NCBI RefSeq assembly: GCF_002482385.1
Contig: NZ_DLFW01000022.1
Location: 120,539-184,538 of the forward strand
Direction of reading: 5' to 3'
Length of the DNA stretch: 64,000 nt
From: Dysgonomonas sp. UBA7710
Lineage (GTDB): Bacteria; Bacteroidota; Bacteroidia; Bacteroidales; Dysgonomonadaceae
The notes below the pieces were generated by a model. The model had not been told where the DNA came from. It saw only the letters and a list, made by a program, of their open reading frames with translations, and made no database searches. This document shows, piece after piece, positions 42,523 through 51,426 of the stretch. The position numbers and the translations under genes were made by a program. How positions within the stretch are numbered: position 1 is the first letter of the stretch; each line of letters begins with the position of its first letter.

Positions 42523-43395
42523 TTATAATACGTTCAACACCTGTTCTTTGATCTGCTCCAGTTCATCCTTCATGCGTACAACTATCTGCTGCATTTCGGC
42601 ATGATTCGACTTCGAACCCATTGTATTTATCTCACGCCCCATTTCCTGAGAAATGAAACCCAGCTTTTTACCTTGTCCCGAACCGGATTTCATTGTTTCG
42701 AGGAAGTAGCTCAGATGATTTGTCAGACGAGCTTTTTCTTCGTTTATATCCAGTTTTTCGATATAATATATCATTTCCTGCTCGAAACGGTTTTTGTCAT
42801 AATCGAAGTCCTCTATTTTGTGCAAGGCTTCTGTAATACGGGTTTTTATTTTATCTACACGTTCGGCTTCATGTGGTTCTATGTCAGTCAGAAGCCGTGA
42901 TATATTCGCTATTTTTTCTTCAAACAGTTTTTCCAGCATAGCTCCTTCCTGTTTGCGGAAAGAAAGCAATTGCTTCTTCGCTTCACTTATTGTTTTCGAA
43001 ACGGCAGCCCATTCGGCTTCATCCACTTCCTGCGATTCGTATTTTAATACGTCCGGTAAACGAAGTAAAGTCGAAAACCAATCGGCAGGAGTATCTATTC
43101 CCAGTTTACGGGCCGATTCCTTTATCTGGTTATAATATCCTTCGAGCAGATTGTGATTGATCTGGTTTGCTGTTTCATTGCCGATATTCTCCACATATAT
43201 AAGGAAATCTACTTTTCCACGTTCCAATTCACGGGAAAGCATATTGCGGACTTCCATTTCATGTTCTTTGTATAGGTTTGGCATACGGACTGACAAGTCC
43301 AGTTGTTTGCTGTTAAGGGATTTAATCTCTACTGTAACTTTCCTTTTGTCAAGTTCGGTTGTGGCTTTCCCAAAACCTGTCATTGATTGTATCAT
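42523..43395 (-). CDS. YicC family endoribonuclease-like protein
   Basis: The 290-residue protein begins MIQSMTGFGKAT, the signature N-terminus of YicC/YloC proteins. It has the second conserved block near the C-terminus (EKLDINEEKARLTNHLSYFLE and GKKLGFISQEMGREINTMGSKS). E. coli YicC has been described as an endoribonuclease acting with PNPase. A frame extension of 36 nt upstream is rejected because the family starts at MIxSMTG and because the -7 box (43419-43426) overlaps it. It is followed by gmk. Confidence 0.93.
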   Translation of the reverse strand: MIQSMTGFGKATTELDKRKVTVEIKSLNSKQLDLSVRMPNLYKEHEMEVRNMLSRELERGKVDFLIYVENIGNETANQINHNLLEGYYNQIKESARKLGIDTPADWFSTLLRLPDVLKYESQEVDEAEWAAVSKTISEAKKQLLSFRKQEGAMLEKLFEEKIANISRLLTDIEPHEAERVDKIKTRITEALHKIEDFDYDKNRFEQEMIYYIEKLDINEEKARLTNHLSYFLETMKSGSGQGKKLGFISQEMGREINTMGSKSNHAEMQQIVVRMKDELEQIKEQVLNVL

Positions 43396-43418
43396 GCTGC
43401 TAATTTTAGATTTAGGCA

Positions 43419-43426
43419 CAAAAATA
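43419..43426 (-). promoter_or_regulatory. -7 promoter box of the yicC-gmk-nadD-pepP operon
   Basis: The minus strand reads TATTTTTG, 23 nt upstream of the ATG at 43395. It is the only such box ahead of these four closely spaced genes. Confidence 0.5.
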
Positions 43427-43500
43427 CACAAATATTATGCGTTCCGATTAAAAAACAAGAACTTTAAATGCATAAACTGCGTTAATCATTAGTAAATCCT

Positions 43501-43508
43501 TAATTTTG
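43501..43508 (+). promoter_or_regulatory. -7 promoter box of the Spx/ArsC-like gene and tamB
   Basis: TAATTTTG matches TAnnTTTG, 31 nt upstream of the ATG at 43540. It is probably shared by tamB, which starts 11 nt after the first gene. Confidence 0.5.
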
Positions 43509-43539
43509 CAATTAGTCAAAATAAAATAAAGAAATCAGA

Positions 43540-43899
43540 ATGGACACAAAACTATTCCTGCAATATCCAAAATGCGGCACATGCCAGAAGGCGGCCAAAT
43601 GGCTAAAACAAAACAATGTCACCGTAGAAAGCCGTGATATAACAACTGATAACCCGACAAAGACAGAACTGGCTGCATGGATAAAGAAGAGCGGATTACC
43701 TATCGCAAAGTTCTTTAATACCTCAGGCAGAATTTATAAGGAAGAAAATCTGAAAGAAAAGGTCAAGTCTGCATCCGAGAGTGAATTGATAGATATACTC
43801 GCATCTAACGGAATGGTTGTAAAACGGCCGCTGGTTATAGGAAATGACTTTGTACTGGTAGGATTCAATGAGGAAGAATGGTCTGAAAGACTAAAATAA
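43540..43899 (+). CDS. ArsC/Spx/MgsR family thioredoxin-fold protein
   Basis: The 119-residue protein has the thioredoxin-like ArsC fold with FLQYPKCGTCQKAAKWL (CGTC, about 12-15) and VVKRPLVIGNDFVLVGF (about 91-107). Members include arsenate reductase, YffB and the Spx/MgsR regulators, which share the CxxC site. No arsenic-resistance genes are near, so a YffB- or MgsR-like role is likelier than arsenate reduction. The gene lies 11 nt before tamB. Confidence 0.88.
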   Translation: MDTKLFLQYPKCGTCQKAAKWLKQNNVTVESRDITTDNPTKTELAAWIKKSGLPIAKFFNTSGRIYKEENLKEKVKSASESELIDILASNGMVVKRPLVIGNDFVLVGFNEEEWSERLK

Positions 43900-43910
43900 T
43901 ATAGTTCTGC

Positions 43911-46900
43911 ATGGAGGAAAAAGAAGACGTAAAATTAGCGCCGGAAGAAACCCCGAAAAAGAAAAGCCTGATTAAAAAGCTTTTCAAAATATTCCTGTAT
44001 ATAGTCTTCGGACTTATCGGGCTTAATGTGCTTTTATATGTACTGCTTTCCATACCGTATGTGCAGCAAAAGGTTGCGGACTTTGCCGTAAACAAACTGA
44101 AAGAGACGATGAAAACGGAGGTTTCGATAGACGAAGTCCGTTTAAGCCTGTTCAATAATGTAAGCCTTAAAGGCATCTATATAGAAGATCAGACCAGGGA
44201 TACACTGCTTTATGCGCAGGACCTGAGCGTAAGCCTCAGCCCTTGGGAATTTATCAAAAGTAATAAACTCGCTATTACAGGAATCACGGTAGATAATTTC
44301 CTGATAAATGTAAATCAGAAAGATAGTGTAAGCGACTTTAACTTCCAGTTTGTAATAGATGCATTTTCGAGCGCCGACACCACCAAAGTGGATACGACCA
44401 AAAGCTCGCTGGTAGTGGTCATCGAAGACGTCAGTCTGAAACGCGGTCGATTGAATTATGACGTATTGTCTGTGCCGGAGACACCGCAGATGTTCAATGC
44501 ATCCCATATATCCTTATACGATGTGAATGCGAATGTAGACCTGAACTCGATAGATGCCGACAAATTCGACATCGCGCTCAACAGTCTGTCGGCAAAAGAA
44601 AAGTCGGGAGTTGAAATCAAAAGCCTGAAAGGGCATTTATACTCCGACAAGTCGCAACTCTGGGTAGAAAACCTCTCCTTAAACTTACCTAACTCTCACC
44701 TGATAACCACTAAAGTAAGATATAACCTATCGAACAGCGCTTTCGAAATAGGCACCGACGACACGGAATTATCAGCCGGAGATTTAATCGCGTTCCTGCC
44801 GAATCTCAAATTTCTGCGAAACAGACTTTCACTGAAAACCAATATATCGGGAACGCTGCCTGCTGTGAATATCGAAAATATAAACCTCACCTATGGCGAT
44901 GATTTTGTCCTTGAAGGGCTGGCCAGTCTGGGGAATTATGAGCGATATGGGAACTCGGATATAAGTCTTTCCATCAGTAAACTGAAAGCATCGACCAGAG
45001 CAATTTCCGATTTTGCCAAACTCGGCGATTCCACCTTTGTGACTCCTGATATATTGAGGGATATGGGAGACATATTCCTTAAAGGAACATTGACAGGACA
45101 ACTGAATAAGTTCAAACTCAATACCGAAGCATGGTGCAGGCAGGGGCTCGTCTCGCTCGTCGCTACCGGTGGTGTAGATACGACATTTACCAATTTCAAT
45201 GTAAACGCCGGACTGAAAACACGCAACTTCAATCTGGGCAGATTACTCGGAGGCACAACAGGATTGGGTGGACTCACAGCACATATAGACCTGAGAGCAA
45301 GACAAACAGAAAAAGAATCTCTCTCTGCACAGATGCAGGGAAGTATAGATGCCCTGCAATTCGAAAAAGAAACAATGAAAAACGTTCCTTTCAGCGGATT
45401 TTACAATGCTCAAAAGATGGGATTGACTGCCCGTGCCGACTGGAAAATAGGAAAAATATTCGTTGACGCAGATATGTCTCAGGCCAAAGTACCTGATATC
45501 AATGTACATATCAGACTCGATTCGGTACACATAGACCCGTTCTACAAGAATCCTGATTGGGTAAACCCTCGCCTAACCCTCGCCCTCAAGGGCCAGTTTA
45601 AAGGGTTGGACATTGATAATATTATAGGGAAAGCAGACTTGGACAGCCTTGACTTCCATGATGACAATTTTACGTTTCAACCGGGTAAATTTACGTTGGA
45701 ATCAGGAAAAGAAGAGGATGGCAGTAAATTTATCACGCTCACCTCTTCTCTATTGACAGCCAATATAGCAGGACAATATTCATTCACTACTATCGGAGAC
45801 GAATTTACAAACCTGATGAACGGATATCTGCCCGATGTATTCCAAATGAGAAAACGTACAAAGAAAGAGCAAAATAACTTCACCTTCAATATTACAGCCA
45901 ACAATACTGAAAAACTGGGAGAAATATTCGTCTTACCTGTCGATATCATAGATCCGGCTTCGATAAGCGGACGCATTAATACCATAGACAAACAATTGTC
46001 GGTGAAAGGGAATATTCCACGTCTTCGTTATGGCGAAATTGAAATTAAAAATACGACTCTGGATGTCATGAACCTCGACTCGGCCTTCAATATTTCAGGA
46101 GCTAGCAGTGTCATGATGGATAAAGGAAAGTATAACCTCGCCCTCAATACCAACGGAGAGAAAAATACAATCTATACATTCATAAGCGTAACCAGCGACA
46201 GCACCAATATTAATATAAAAGGGGATATAGAAGCTCTGGCCAGTTTTAGCAGGAATGAGAAAAAGGAGCTTGTATCTTCCCTCAAGATAACTCCGTCAGA
46301 CATCACGGTCGACAAACTAGCGCTAAATCTCCTGCCTGCCGAAATACTGAACGAAGGAACCCGAACCGAAATACATAATGTAGGCTTGGGTGTGAATAAA
46401 AAACCGTATTTCAATATAGACGGAGTGATCTCGAGAGAAAAAAGCGATAGCCTCAGGGTTTACTTCACCCATGCCGAGATAGGAGACCTGCTGGAAGCAT
46501 TCGATGTGAAGAACATCCGCGGATGTATCCACGGAGATGTCCTGCTCACAAATATACTCGACCAGCCCGAATTATATACGGAAGGATTTCAGATAGCCGA
46601 TATCGTCCTCTTCAGCGACACATTGGGCACAATGGACCTCGATAGTCACTGGAGTAACGAATACGGAGGAGTGGCTATGCAGGCAGCATTGGTTAAAGCG
46701 GGGGAAACCTTCGCCGAGATAGATGGTACAATATATACGAATCAGGACTCACTCGACCTCCAGTTAAGGATGGAAAAGATGCCCCTGCGCTGGATACAGC
46801 CATTCGTTTCCGATATGCTCAACAAAGTGGACGGAACCATCAGTTCCAACCTGATGATAGAAGGCAATACAAAAGCGCCGCTTGTGAGGGGATTTCTCGG

Positions 46901-48506
46901 ATTCAACGATACACAGATAGGGGTGGATTACACCAATGTAACCTATACCATATCCGATACCATCAGGGTAAGCCCCGACCGTATCGGATTTGACAACCTG
47001 ACCCTGAAAGACAGCCAGGGGAATACGGCCAACGTAAGTGCTACTGTAACACATAAGAATTTCGACAACATGAAATATTCGCTCAATATGCGGATGAACA
47101 AACTCATGGTGCTGAATACAGAGCACAGGACCGACAGTCTTTTCTACGGGCGGGTCTATGCCTCAGGTAATGTCAGGATAGACGGGACTAACGACGGCAT
47201 TAATATGAACCTGCAGATAAAGAATGACAAAAATTCGAATTTGAATATTCTTTTGCCTCAACACTCGGAAGCGACCGATTATAAGAGTGTAGTATATATA
47301 AATGTGCCGGAAGAAAAACTGAAAAATTCGCTTAAAGATATGGTTGCCAAAGCTCAGGATCAACCATTACCCATACAGCTGACGGTAAAACTCGATGTAA
47401 CTCCCGATCTGGCAATCGGCATTATCATAGATCCAACCACAGGCGATGAGCTGCAAGCAAAAGGAAACGGTTCTATCACGTTCAATTATAACATGCTGAA
47501 TGAGAATATGTCGGCGTTTGGCGACTACTCATTGACGGACGGGACTGTGAAACTGAACCTGCAAAACATAAAGAAACTGGACTTTAAAATACAGAACGGC
47601 AGCAAATTGCATTTTATCGGAGACCCTATGAAAACCAGATTCGAAATCACGGCTTACAGGAGGGTGAGGGCAGCACTGGAAACATTAGACCCTAGTTTTG
47701 CGATGGATAATTCATCTTCCAAGGTGTCCGTTGACTGTGTGCTGGGCATTGTAGGAAATATGGATAATATGGATCTGACCTACAACATTAGCTTACCTGA
47801 TGCCAACGATGATGTACAGCGAAAAGTAAACACTTATATCAGCACCGATGAACAGAAGATAAAACAATTTGCATCCCTAATTGCCATGGGTACATTTTAT
47901 CCAAGTTCGGGAAGCAGCGGTGCAAACTTCGGCGACGGTATATGGACCAGCATCGCCGGCAGCGCCCTATCCGGTGCTATGTCATCCCTGGTAGGTAATA
48001 TGCTGGGAGATAAATGGCAGGTAGGCGCCACAGTGGAGTCGAACGACGGTACATTGTCTGACATGAACATGCAGGTAAATGTATCGCGTACATTCTGGGA
48101 TGACAGACTGATATTGAAAACCGACTTAGGCTACCGGACAGATCAATCGAGTGTGGATAATACCTTTATCGGTAATTTCGACCTGGAATATAAATTAAAT
48201 ACAATGTGGACATTAAGAGCATATAGCCATACCAATGATAAATATTACCGACAGGCACCTACTACACAGGGCGTCGGTATTATTTATAACAAAGAAGCCG
48301 CTACTCTGAAGCGCCTGTTCCAGTCATTCAAGCCAAGAAGGTTCAGGCGGAATGAGACCCAGCAGGGACAGACCCAGACACAAAGTCAGTCGCAACAAGA
48401 TGCAACAACTCCGGCAGAGCAGCAAACCCCTCCTGCCCTACCGGCAGATTCGACACAAACGACTGTTAACAGGCAGCCCGTAATAAGCGATGAACGGAAA
48501 AAGTAG
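43911..48506 (+). CDS. tamB: TamB / DUF490 outer-membrane assembly protein
   Basis: This 1531-residue protein has one N-terminal transmembrane helix (about 25-47), a very long periplasmic stretch of repeating beta-strands (the hydrophobic groove of AsmA/TamB proteins) and a C-terminal DUF490 domain (about 1050-1460, with GDYSLTDGTVKLNLQNIKKLDFKIQNG). It ends in a Gln/Thr/Ser-rich tail (about 1480-1525). TamB-type proteins span the periplasm and are implicated in lipid transport to the outer membrane and in assembly of some outer membrane proteins. No tamA homologue is adjacent; the small barrel at 48743 is unrelated and on the other strand. Confidence 0.92.
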   Translation: MEEKEDVKLAPEETPKKKSLIKKLFKIFLYIVFGLIGLNVLLYVLLSIPYVQQKVADFAVNKLKETMKTEVSIDEVRLSLFNNVSLKGIYIEDQTRDTLLYAQDLSVSLSPWEFIKSNKLAITGITVDNFLINVNQKDSVSDFNFQFVIDAFSSADTTKVDTTKSSLVVVIEDVSLKRGRLNYDVLSVPETPQMFNASHISLYDVNANVDLNSIDADKFDIALNSLSAKEKSGVEIKSLKGHLYSDKSQLWVENLSLNLPNSHLITTKVRYNLSNSAFEIGTDDTELSAGDLIAFLPNLKFLRNRLSLKTNISGTLPAVNIENINLTYGDDFVLEGLASLGNYERYGNSDISLSISKLKASTRAISDFAKLGDSTFVTPDILRDMGDIFLKGTLTGQLNKFKLNTEAWCRQGLVSLVATGGVDTTFTNFNVNAGLKTRNFNLGRLLGGTTGLGGLTAHIDLRARQTEKESLSAQMQGSIDALQFEKETMKNVPFSGFYNAQKMGLTARADWKIGKIFVDADMSQAKVPDINVHIRLDSVHIDPFYKNPDWVNPRLTLALKGQFKGLDIDNIIGKADLDSLDFHDDNFTFQPGKFTLESGKEEDGSKFITLTSSLLTANIAGQYSFTTIGDEFTNLMNGYLPDVFQMRKRTKKEQNNFTFNITANNTEKLGEIFVLPVDIIDPASISGRINTIDKQLSVKGNIPRLRYGEIEIKNTTLDVMNLDSAFNISGASSVMMDKGKYNLALNTNGEKNTIYTFISVTSDSTNINIKGDIEALASFSRNEKKELVSSLKITPSDITVDKLALNLLPAEILNEGTRTEIHNVGLGVNKKPYFNIDGVISREKSDSLRVYFTHAEIGDLLEAFDVKNIRGCIHGDVLLTNILDQPELYTEGFQIADIVLFSDTLGTMDLDSHWSNEYGGVAMQAALVKAGETFAEIDGTIYTNQDSLDLQLRMEKMPLRWIQPFVSDMLNKVDGTISSNLMIEGNTKAPLVRGFLGFNDTQIGVDYTNVTYTISDTIRVSPDRIGFDNLTLKDSQGNTANVSATVTHKNFDNMKYSLNMRMNKLMVLNTEHRTDSLFYGRVYASGNVRIDGTNDGINMNLQIKNDKNSNLNILLPQHSEATDYKSVVYINVPEEKLKNSLKDMVAKAQDQPLPIQLTVKLDVTPDLAIGIIIDPTTGDELQAKGNGSITFNYNMLNENMSAFGDYSLTDGTVKLNLQNIKKLDFKIQNGSKLHFIGDPMKTRFEITAYRRVRAALETLDPSFAMDNSSSKVSVDCVLGIVGNMDNMDLTYNISLPDANDDVQRKVNTYISTDEQKIKQFASLIAMGTFYPSSGSSGANFGDGIWTSIAGSALSGAMSSLVGNMLGDKWQVGATVESNDGTLSDMNMQVNVSRTFWDDRLILKTDLGYRTDQSSVDNTFIGNFDLEYKLNTMWTLRAYSHTNDKYYRQAPTTQGVGIIYNKEAATLKRLFQSFKPRRFRRNETQQGQTQTQSQSQQDATTPAEQQTPPALPADSTQTTVNRQPVISDERKK

Positions 48507-48667
48507 AGAGGGGGGCGTGTCAAAAGCAAAAGTGTACGATTAAATAGTTAAACTTTTATTTTAATACGTTTTCGATATTGTTATTTTATTCAGACATCAG
48601 ATTATTCAAATTACTTTATAACTTAATGAATAGCAATCTGAAAATTCATTACCTCCTTCTTATAAAG

Positions 48668-48709
48668 ATAAATAAGGTTTCGCCAGTGAACTGGCGAAAC
48701 CTTATTTAT
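48668..48709. terminator. Long perfect hairpin, bidirectional terminator
   Basis: AATAAGGTTTCGCCAGT is followed after 2 nt by its exact reverse complement. With flanking bases the stem reaches 20 bp. It sits between the convergent tamB and the barrel gene and has T- and A-rich ends on both sides. Confidence 0.8.
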
Positions 48710-48742
48710 ATAATTACGATATTAGTTATTTTCTCTTCAATA

Positions 48743-49306
48743 TCATTTTTTCCAGCTACCACCGCCGATATAGAATCCTACCGTTACTAAGAAATAGCCA
48801 TTTGAAGAAGATATTTTCTGGTTACCAACTTCAAACTTTGAAGAAGGAACAAGATTATAGCTTGCTGCCATTCTGAATTTTTTATATTCGAAACCTGCTC
48901 TTAACAATCCGCCGAATTTACCGGATGTATCAGCACCCAGATCAGTATCATTGACTTTGATTGTCGCCAAGCTATAATAGCCGGCACCGGCGCCTACGAA
49001 TGGAGCAAAACTGGAAGTTCCCTTGTTGAAATAGTAATCGAAAGTACCCAGATAAGCTTCATTTCCTGATACGCTTCCCTCTAATTCTCCTACTTCTTTA
49101 GCCATAAACGCATCTTCGATACGGATACCCACGTTCATATTATCTTTCAGATTGTACTTAAACTCTAATGCAGCCCCAATACCTCCTCCTCCTTTAGGTA
49201 TCGCATAACCAAAGTCTAGTCCACCTCTGAATTTTCCGGCTTCCTGAGCATTAGCAGAAATGATCGACACAACCATCACGAAGGCAAATAATAAACATTT
49301 TTTCAT
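48743..49306 (-). CDS. Small outer membrane beta-barrel protein
   Basis: This 187-residue protein has a signal peptide (MKKCLLFAFVMVVSIISANA) followed by amphipathic beta-strands typical of an eight-stranded OmpA/OmpX-like barrel: FRGGLDFGYAIP, IGAALEFKYNL, NVGIRIEDAF, EAYLGTFDYYF, APFVGAGAGYYSL, GLLRAGFEYKKFRMAASYNL and GYFLVTVGFYIGG. Function is unknown. It is monocistronic. Confidence 0.9.
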   Translation of the reverse strand: MKKCLLFAFVMVVSIISANAQEAGKFRGGLDFGYAIPKGGGGIGAALEFKYNLKDNMNVGIRIEDAFMAKEVGELEGSVSGNEAYLGTFDYYFNKGTSSFAPFVGAGAGYYSLATIKVNDTDLGADTSGKFGGLLRAGFEYKKFRMAASYNLVPSSKFEVGNQKISSSNGYFLVTVGFYIGGGSWKK

Positions 49307-49526
49307 TTCAAATTGATTTTACGTCTGTTCCTATTTCAGACATTTAATTAATAAACTAACCTGATCTAACGGACTTTACCGATTAAATCGCATGTAAATA
49401 TATTTGCCAATTTTGAAGATTTTTTGAATTTTTTAATAATAGAAGAAATTTATATTAATTCTGAATAGTAACTTAATCATACAGGCCCCGGAAATATTGT
49501 GGATACGTTTGCCGAAATGTACCGAT

Positions 49527-49558
49527 TTTGGCTACAGACATTAAAAGCGTTATCTTTG
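49527..49558 (+). promoter_or_regulatory. Full consensus promoter of the YjdM/PhnA gene
   Basis: TTTG (49527-49530), exactly 20 nt, then TATCTTTG (49551-49558), an exact match to the Bacteroidetes -33/-7 consensus, 27 nt before the ATG at 49586. Confidence 0.75.
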
Positions 49559-49585
49559 CGTTTTTAACACTAAAAATTAGCAAAA

Positions 49586-49918
49586 ATGGAAGGAACTCCG
49601 AATTGTCCTGTGTGCAGCATGGAAAATACTTATTTTGACGGTACGGCATATGTTTGCCCCGATTGCTTTCACGAATGGACAGGCGAAGCAAACACAGAAA
49701 CAGAAGACACAACCCCCAGAGACAGCAATGGTGCAGAATTACTTGACGGTGATGCCGTAACAGTTATTAAAGACCTGAAAGTAAAAGGTTCGTCGATGGT
49801 CATCAAGCGTGGAACAAAAGTAAAAAGTATCCGCCTGACAGAAGAACCGACAGAAGTAGACTGCAAAATAGACGGGTCGAGCATCGTCTTAAAAACCTGC
49901 TTCCTGAAAAAAGGATAA
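49586..49918 (+). CDS. yjdM: YjdM/PhnA family zinc-ribbon protein
   Basis: The 110-residue protein has an N-terminal zinc ribbon with two Cys pairs (NCPVCSMENTYFDGTAYVCP and DCFHEW, Cys at about 7, 10, 25 and 28) and a C-terminal beta domain of the PhnA type (DGDAVTVIKDLKVKGSSMVI, about 55-74). The family was named for phosphonate use, but E. coli YjdM is not needed for that and its role is unclear. It is monocistronic between a consensus promoter and a strong terminator. Confidence 0.92.
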   Translation: MEGTPNCPVCSMENTYFDGTAYVCPDCFHEWTGEANTETEDTTPRDSNGAELLDGDAVTVIKDLKVKGSSMVIKRGTKVKSIRLTEEPTEVDCKIDGSSIVLKTCFLKKG

Positions 49919-49941
49919 GAACCCGCTCAAATTATATCCGG

Positions 49942-49979
49942 AGGTGTTCATAACTTTAACGTTGCGGACACCTTTTTTT
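49942..49979 (+). terminator. Terminator of the YjdM/PhnA gene
   Basis: AGGTGTTC pairs with GGACACCT (8 bp, one G-T) around a 16-nt loop, followed by a run of seven T. Confidence 0.75.
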
Positions 49980-49993
49980 ATCCGGATACTCCT

Positions 49994-50001
49994 TAACTTT
50001 G
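49994..50001 (+). promoter_or_regulatory. -7-like box immediately before the metallohydrolase gene
   Basis: TAACTTTG is a TAnnTTTG match that ends only 6 nt before the ATG at 50008, so transcripts from it would have almost no leader. Confidence 0.4.
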
Positions 50002-50007
50002 CACGCT

Positions 50008-50832
50008 ATGCAATATGATTTATTTTCACAATACAAATATAAGTTCTTCAGCCTGGGCAGCGGTAGCAGCGGAAACTGTTACTATTTGGGAACCAAAGAA
50101 AATGGTATCCTTATAGATGCCGGAATAGGTATCCGCAACGTGACAAAAGCATTGCGGGAATACGGGGTCGCTTTCGAAAAGATTAAAGCAATCCTTATTA
50201 CGCACGACCATGCCGATCACATCAAAACAGTCGGATGCTTCGGTGACAAGTACAACATCCCTATTTATGCGACCGAGACCGTACACGAAGGCATTCAGCG
50301 CAACAGGGTCGTTCAGGCCAAACTGTACCAATCAAAAAGGGTCATAGAGAAAGAGATAGCGTTTGCAATCGATAACTTTAATATAACAGCCTTTGATGTG
50401 CCGCATGACAGCATCGAAAACGTAGGCTATCACATCGAGTTTGACGGGCAGGCTCTTGTCATCGTAACGGATATAGGCCAGATTACCGACAAAATAAGGG
50501 ATTATGCCTGCAAGGCCAACCATCTTGTAATAGAGGCCAACTATGACGAATATATGCTTCAGACAGGCAGGTACCCGTATTATCTCAAGGAACGGATAAA
50601 AAACGGTATGGGACACCTGAGCAACCGTCTTTCGGCCGAATTTATTGCAAGTATCTATAATGAAAATCTCCGAAATATCTGGCTCTGTCATCTCAGCCAG
50701 GACAATAACCATCCCGAAATTGCATTCAAAACCGTAGAACAGGCATTGGCCATCAATGGCGTTGTCGTAAACAGGGATGTAAAACTGGAGGCCCTCAGCA
50801 GATATAAGGTTTCGGGATTGAGAGAATTCTGA
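50008..50832 (+). CDS. MBL-fold metallohydrolase, WalJ/YycJ type
   Basis: This 274-residue metallo-beta-lactamase-fold protein has the start FFSLGSGSSGNCYYLGT, the metal motif ITHDHADHI (HxHxDH, about 66-71), and later FDVPHDSIENVGY, VTDIGQIT (Asp ligand) and IEANYDEYML. These are marks of the YycJ/WalJ group, which in some bacteria has exonuclease activity linked to DNA repair and cell division timing. An upstream TTG (49999) would add three residues, but it lies inside the -7-like box, so ATG at 50008 is preferred. Confidence 0.92.
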   Translation: MQYDLFSQYKYKFFSLGSGSSGNCYYLGTKENGILIDAGIGIRNVTKALREYGVAFEKIKAILITHDHADHIKTVGCFGDKYNIPIYATETVHEGIQRNRVVQAKLYQSKRVIEKEIAFAIDNFNITAFDVPHDSIENVGYHIEFDGQALVIVTDIGQITDKIRDYACKANHLVIEANYDEYMLQTGRYPYYLKERIKNGMGHLSNRLSAEFIASIYNENLRNIWLCHLSQDNNHPEIAFKTVEQALAINGVVVNRDVKLEALSRYKVSGLREF

Positions 50833-50869
50833 CAAGCCGAATCCGTAAATATTTCAAAAGAACTTTATC

Positions 50870-51345
50870 TATATATTGCTTTTAGCCGTTAGCTATTAGC
50901 TTATAGTTCTTTGACAGATGTGGAAGGATTTAAAAATTTAATGTTTAGGAATTTAAAGATTGGGAAAAAGTAAAAAAGCAGGAAAAGCTGTCAGGTTTGT
51001 CAGGTTTTAACAAGTCGTGAGTTTTAAGTAATATGAGATACGAGTAGACAAGACACGAGATACGAGTTATTAACTGATGACTGATAACTGTTTACTGAAA
51101 AGGTTGTTACCTTTTTTAATAGTTACGGGTTGGCTGACGCCTTATTTTGTTTCACGCAAAGGCGCAAAGTTTTTACATCTTACGGGTTGTTTATTGCTAA
51201 CTGTTTACTGAAAAGTTGTCAGATATGTCAGATTTTAACAAAATACCCGGTGCCGTCCTGTATTTCCCTGCATGACCAAAAACTCATAGAGTTGAATGGC
51301 TCTGCCCTTCCGGAGTACAAGAGGGAGAACCTTTATAATTCTTAT
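50870..51345. repeat. Dispersed intergenic word repeat, copy 8
   Basis: It includes GTCAGGTTTGTCAGGTTTTA (50990), GATACGAGTAGACAAGACAC (51037), a run of TAACTGATGACTGATAACTG (51071), AAAAGGTTGTTACCTTTTTT (51098), GTTTCACGCAAAGGCGCAAA (51149), TACGGGTTGTTTATTGC (51181) and GTCAGATATGTCAGATTTTA (51217). The order resembles that of copy 1 and copy 5. About 51240-51357 is not made of words and may be decayed coding DNA. The gap 50833-51391 has no supported gene. Confidence 0.8.
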
Positions 51346-51391
51346 GTTATTCAATAGCTGAACCATTACGTTTAAATATTGTTTTTATTAT

Positions 51392-51399
51392 TATCTTTG
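51392..51399 (+). promoter_or_regulatory. -7 promoter box of rpoN
   Basis: TATCTTTG is a perfect TAnnTTTG, 27 nt upstream of the ATG at 51427. Confidence 0.55.
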
Positions 51400-51426
51400 T
51401 CTTAATAGAATTTTATCAGGTACTTT

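Noticed and set aside
43911..48506. Frameshift or split in the very long tamB gene
   Set aside because: The frame is open throughout and the domain order from membrane anchor to DUF490 is complete, as expected for Bacteroidetes TamB proteins of about 1,500 residues.
51130..51357. 75-codon frame at the end of word-repeat copy 8
   Set aside because: Its first two thirds are translated word repeat; only the last 35 codons look coding-like, with no homology I can name.
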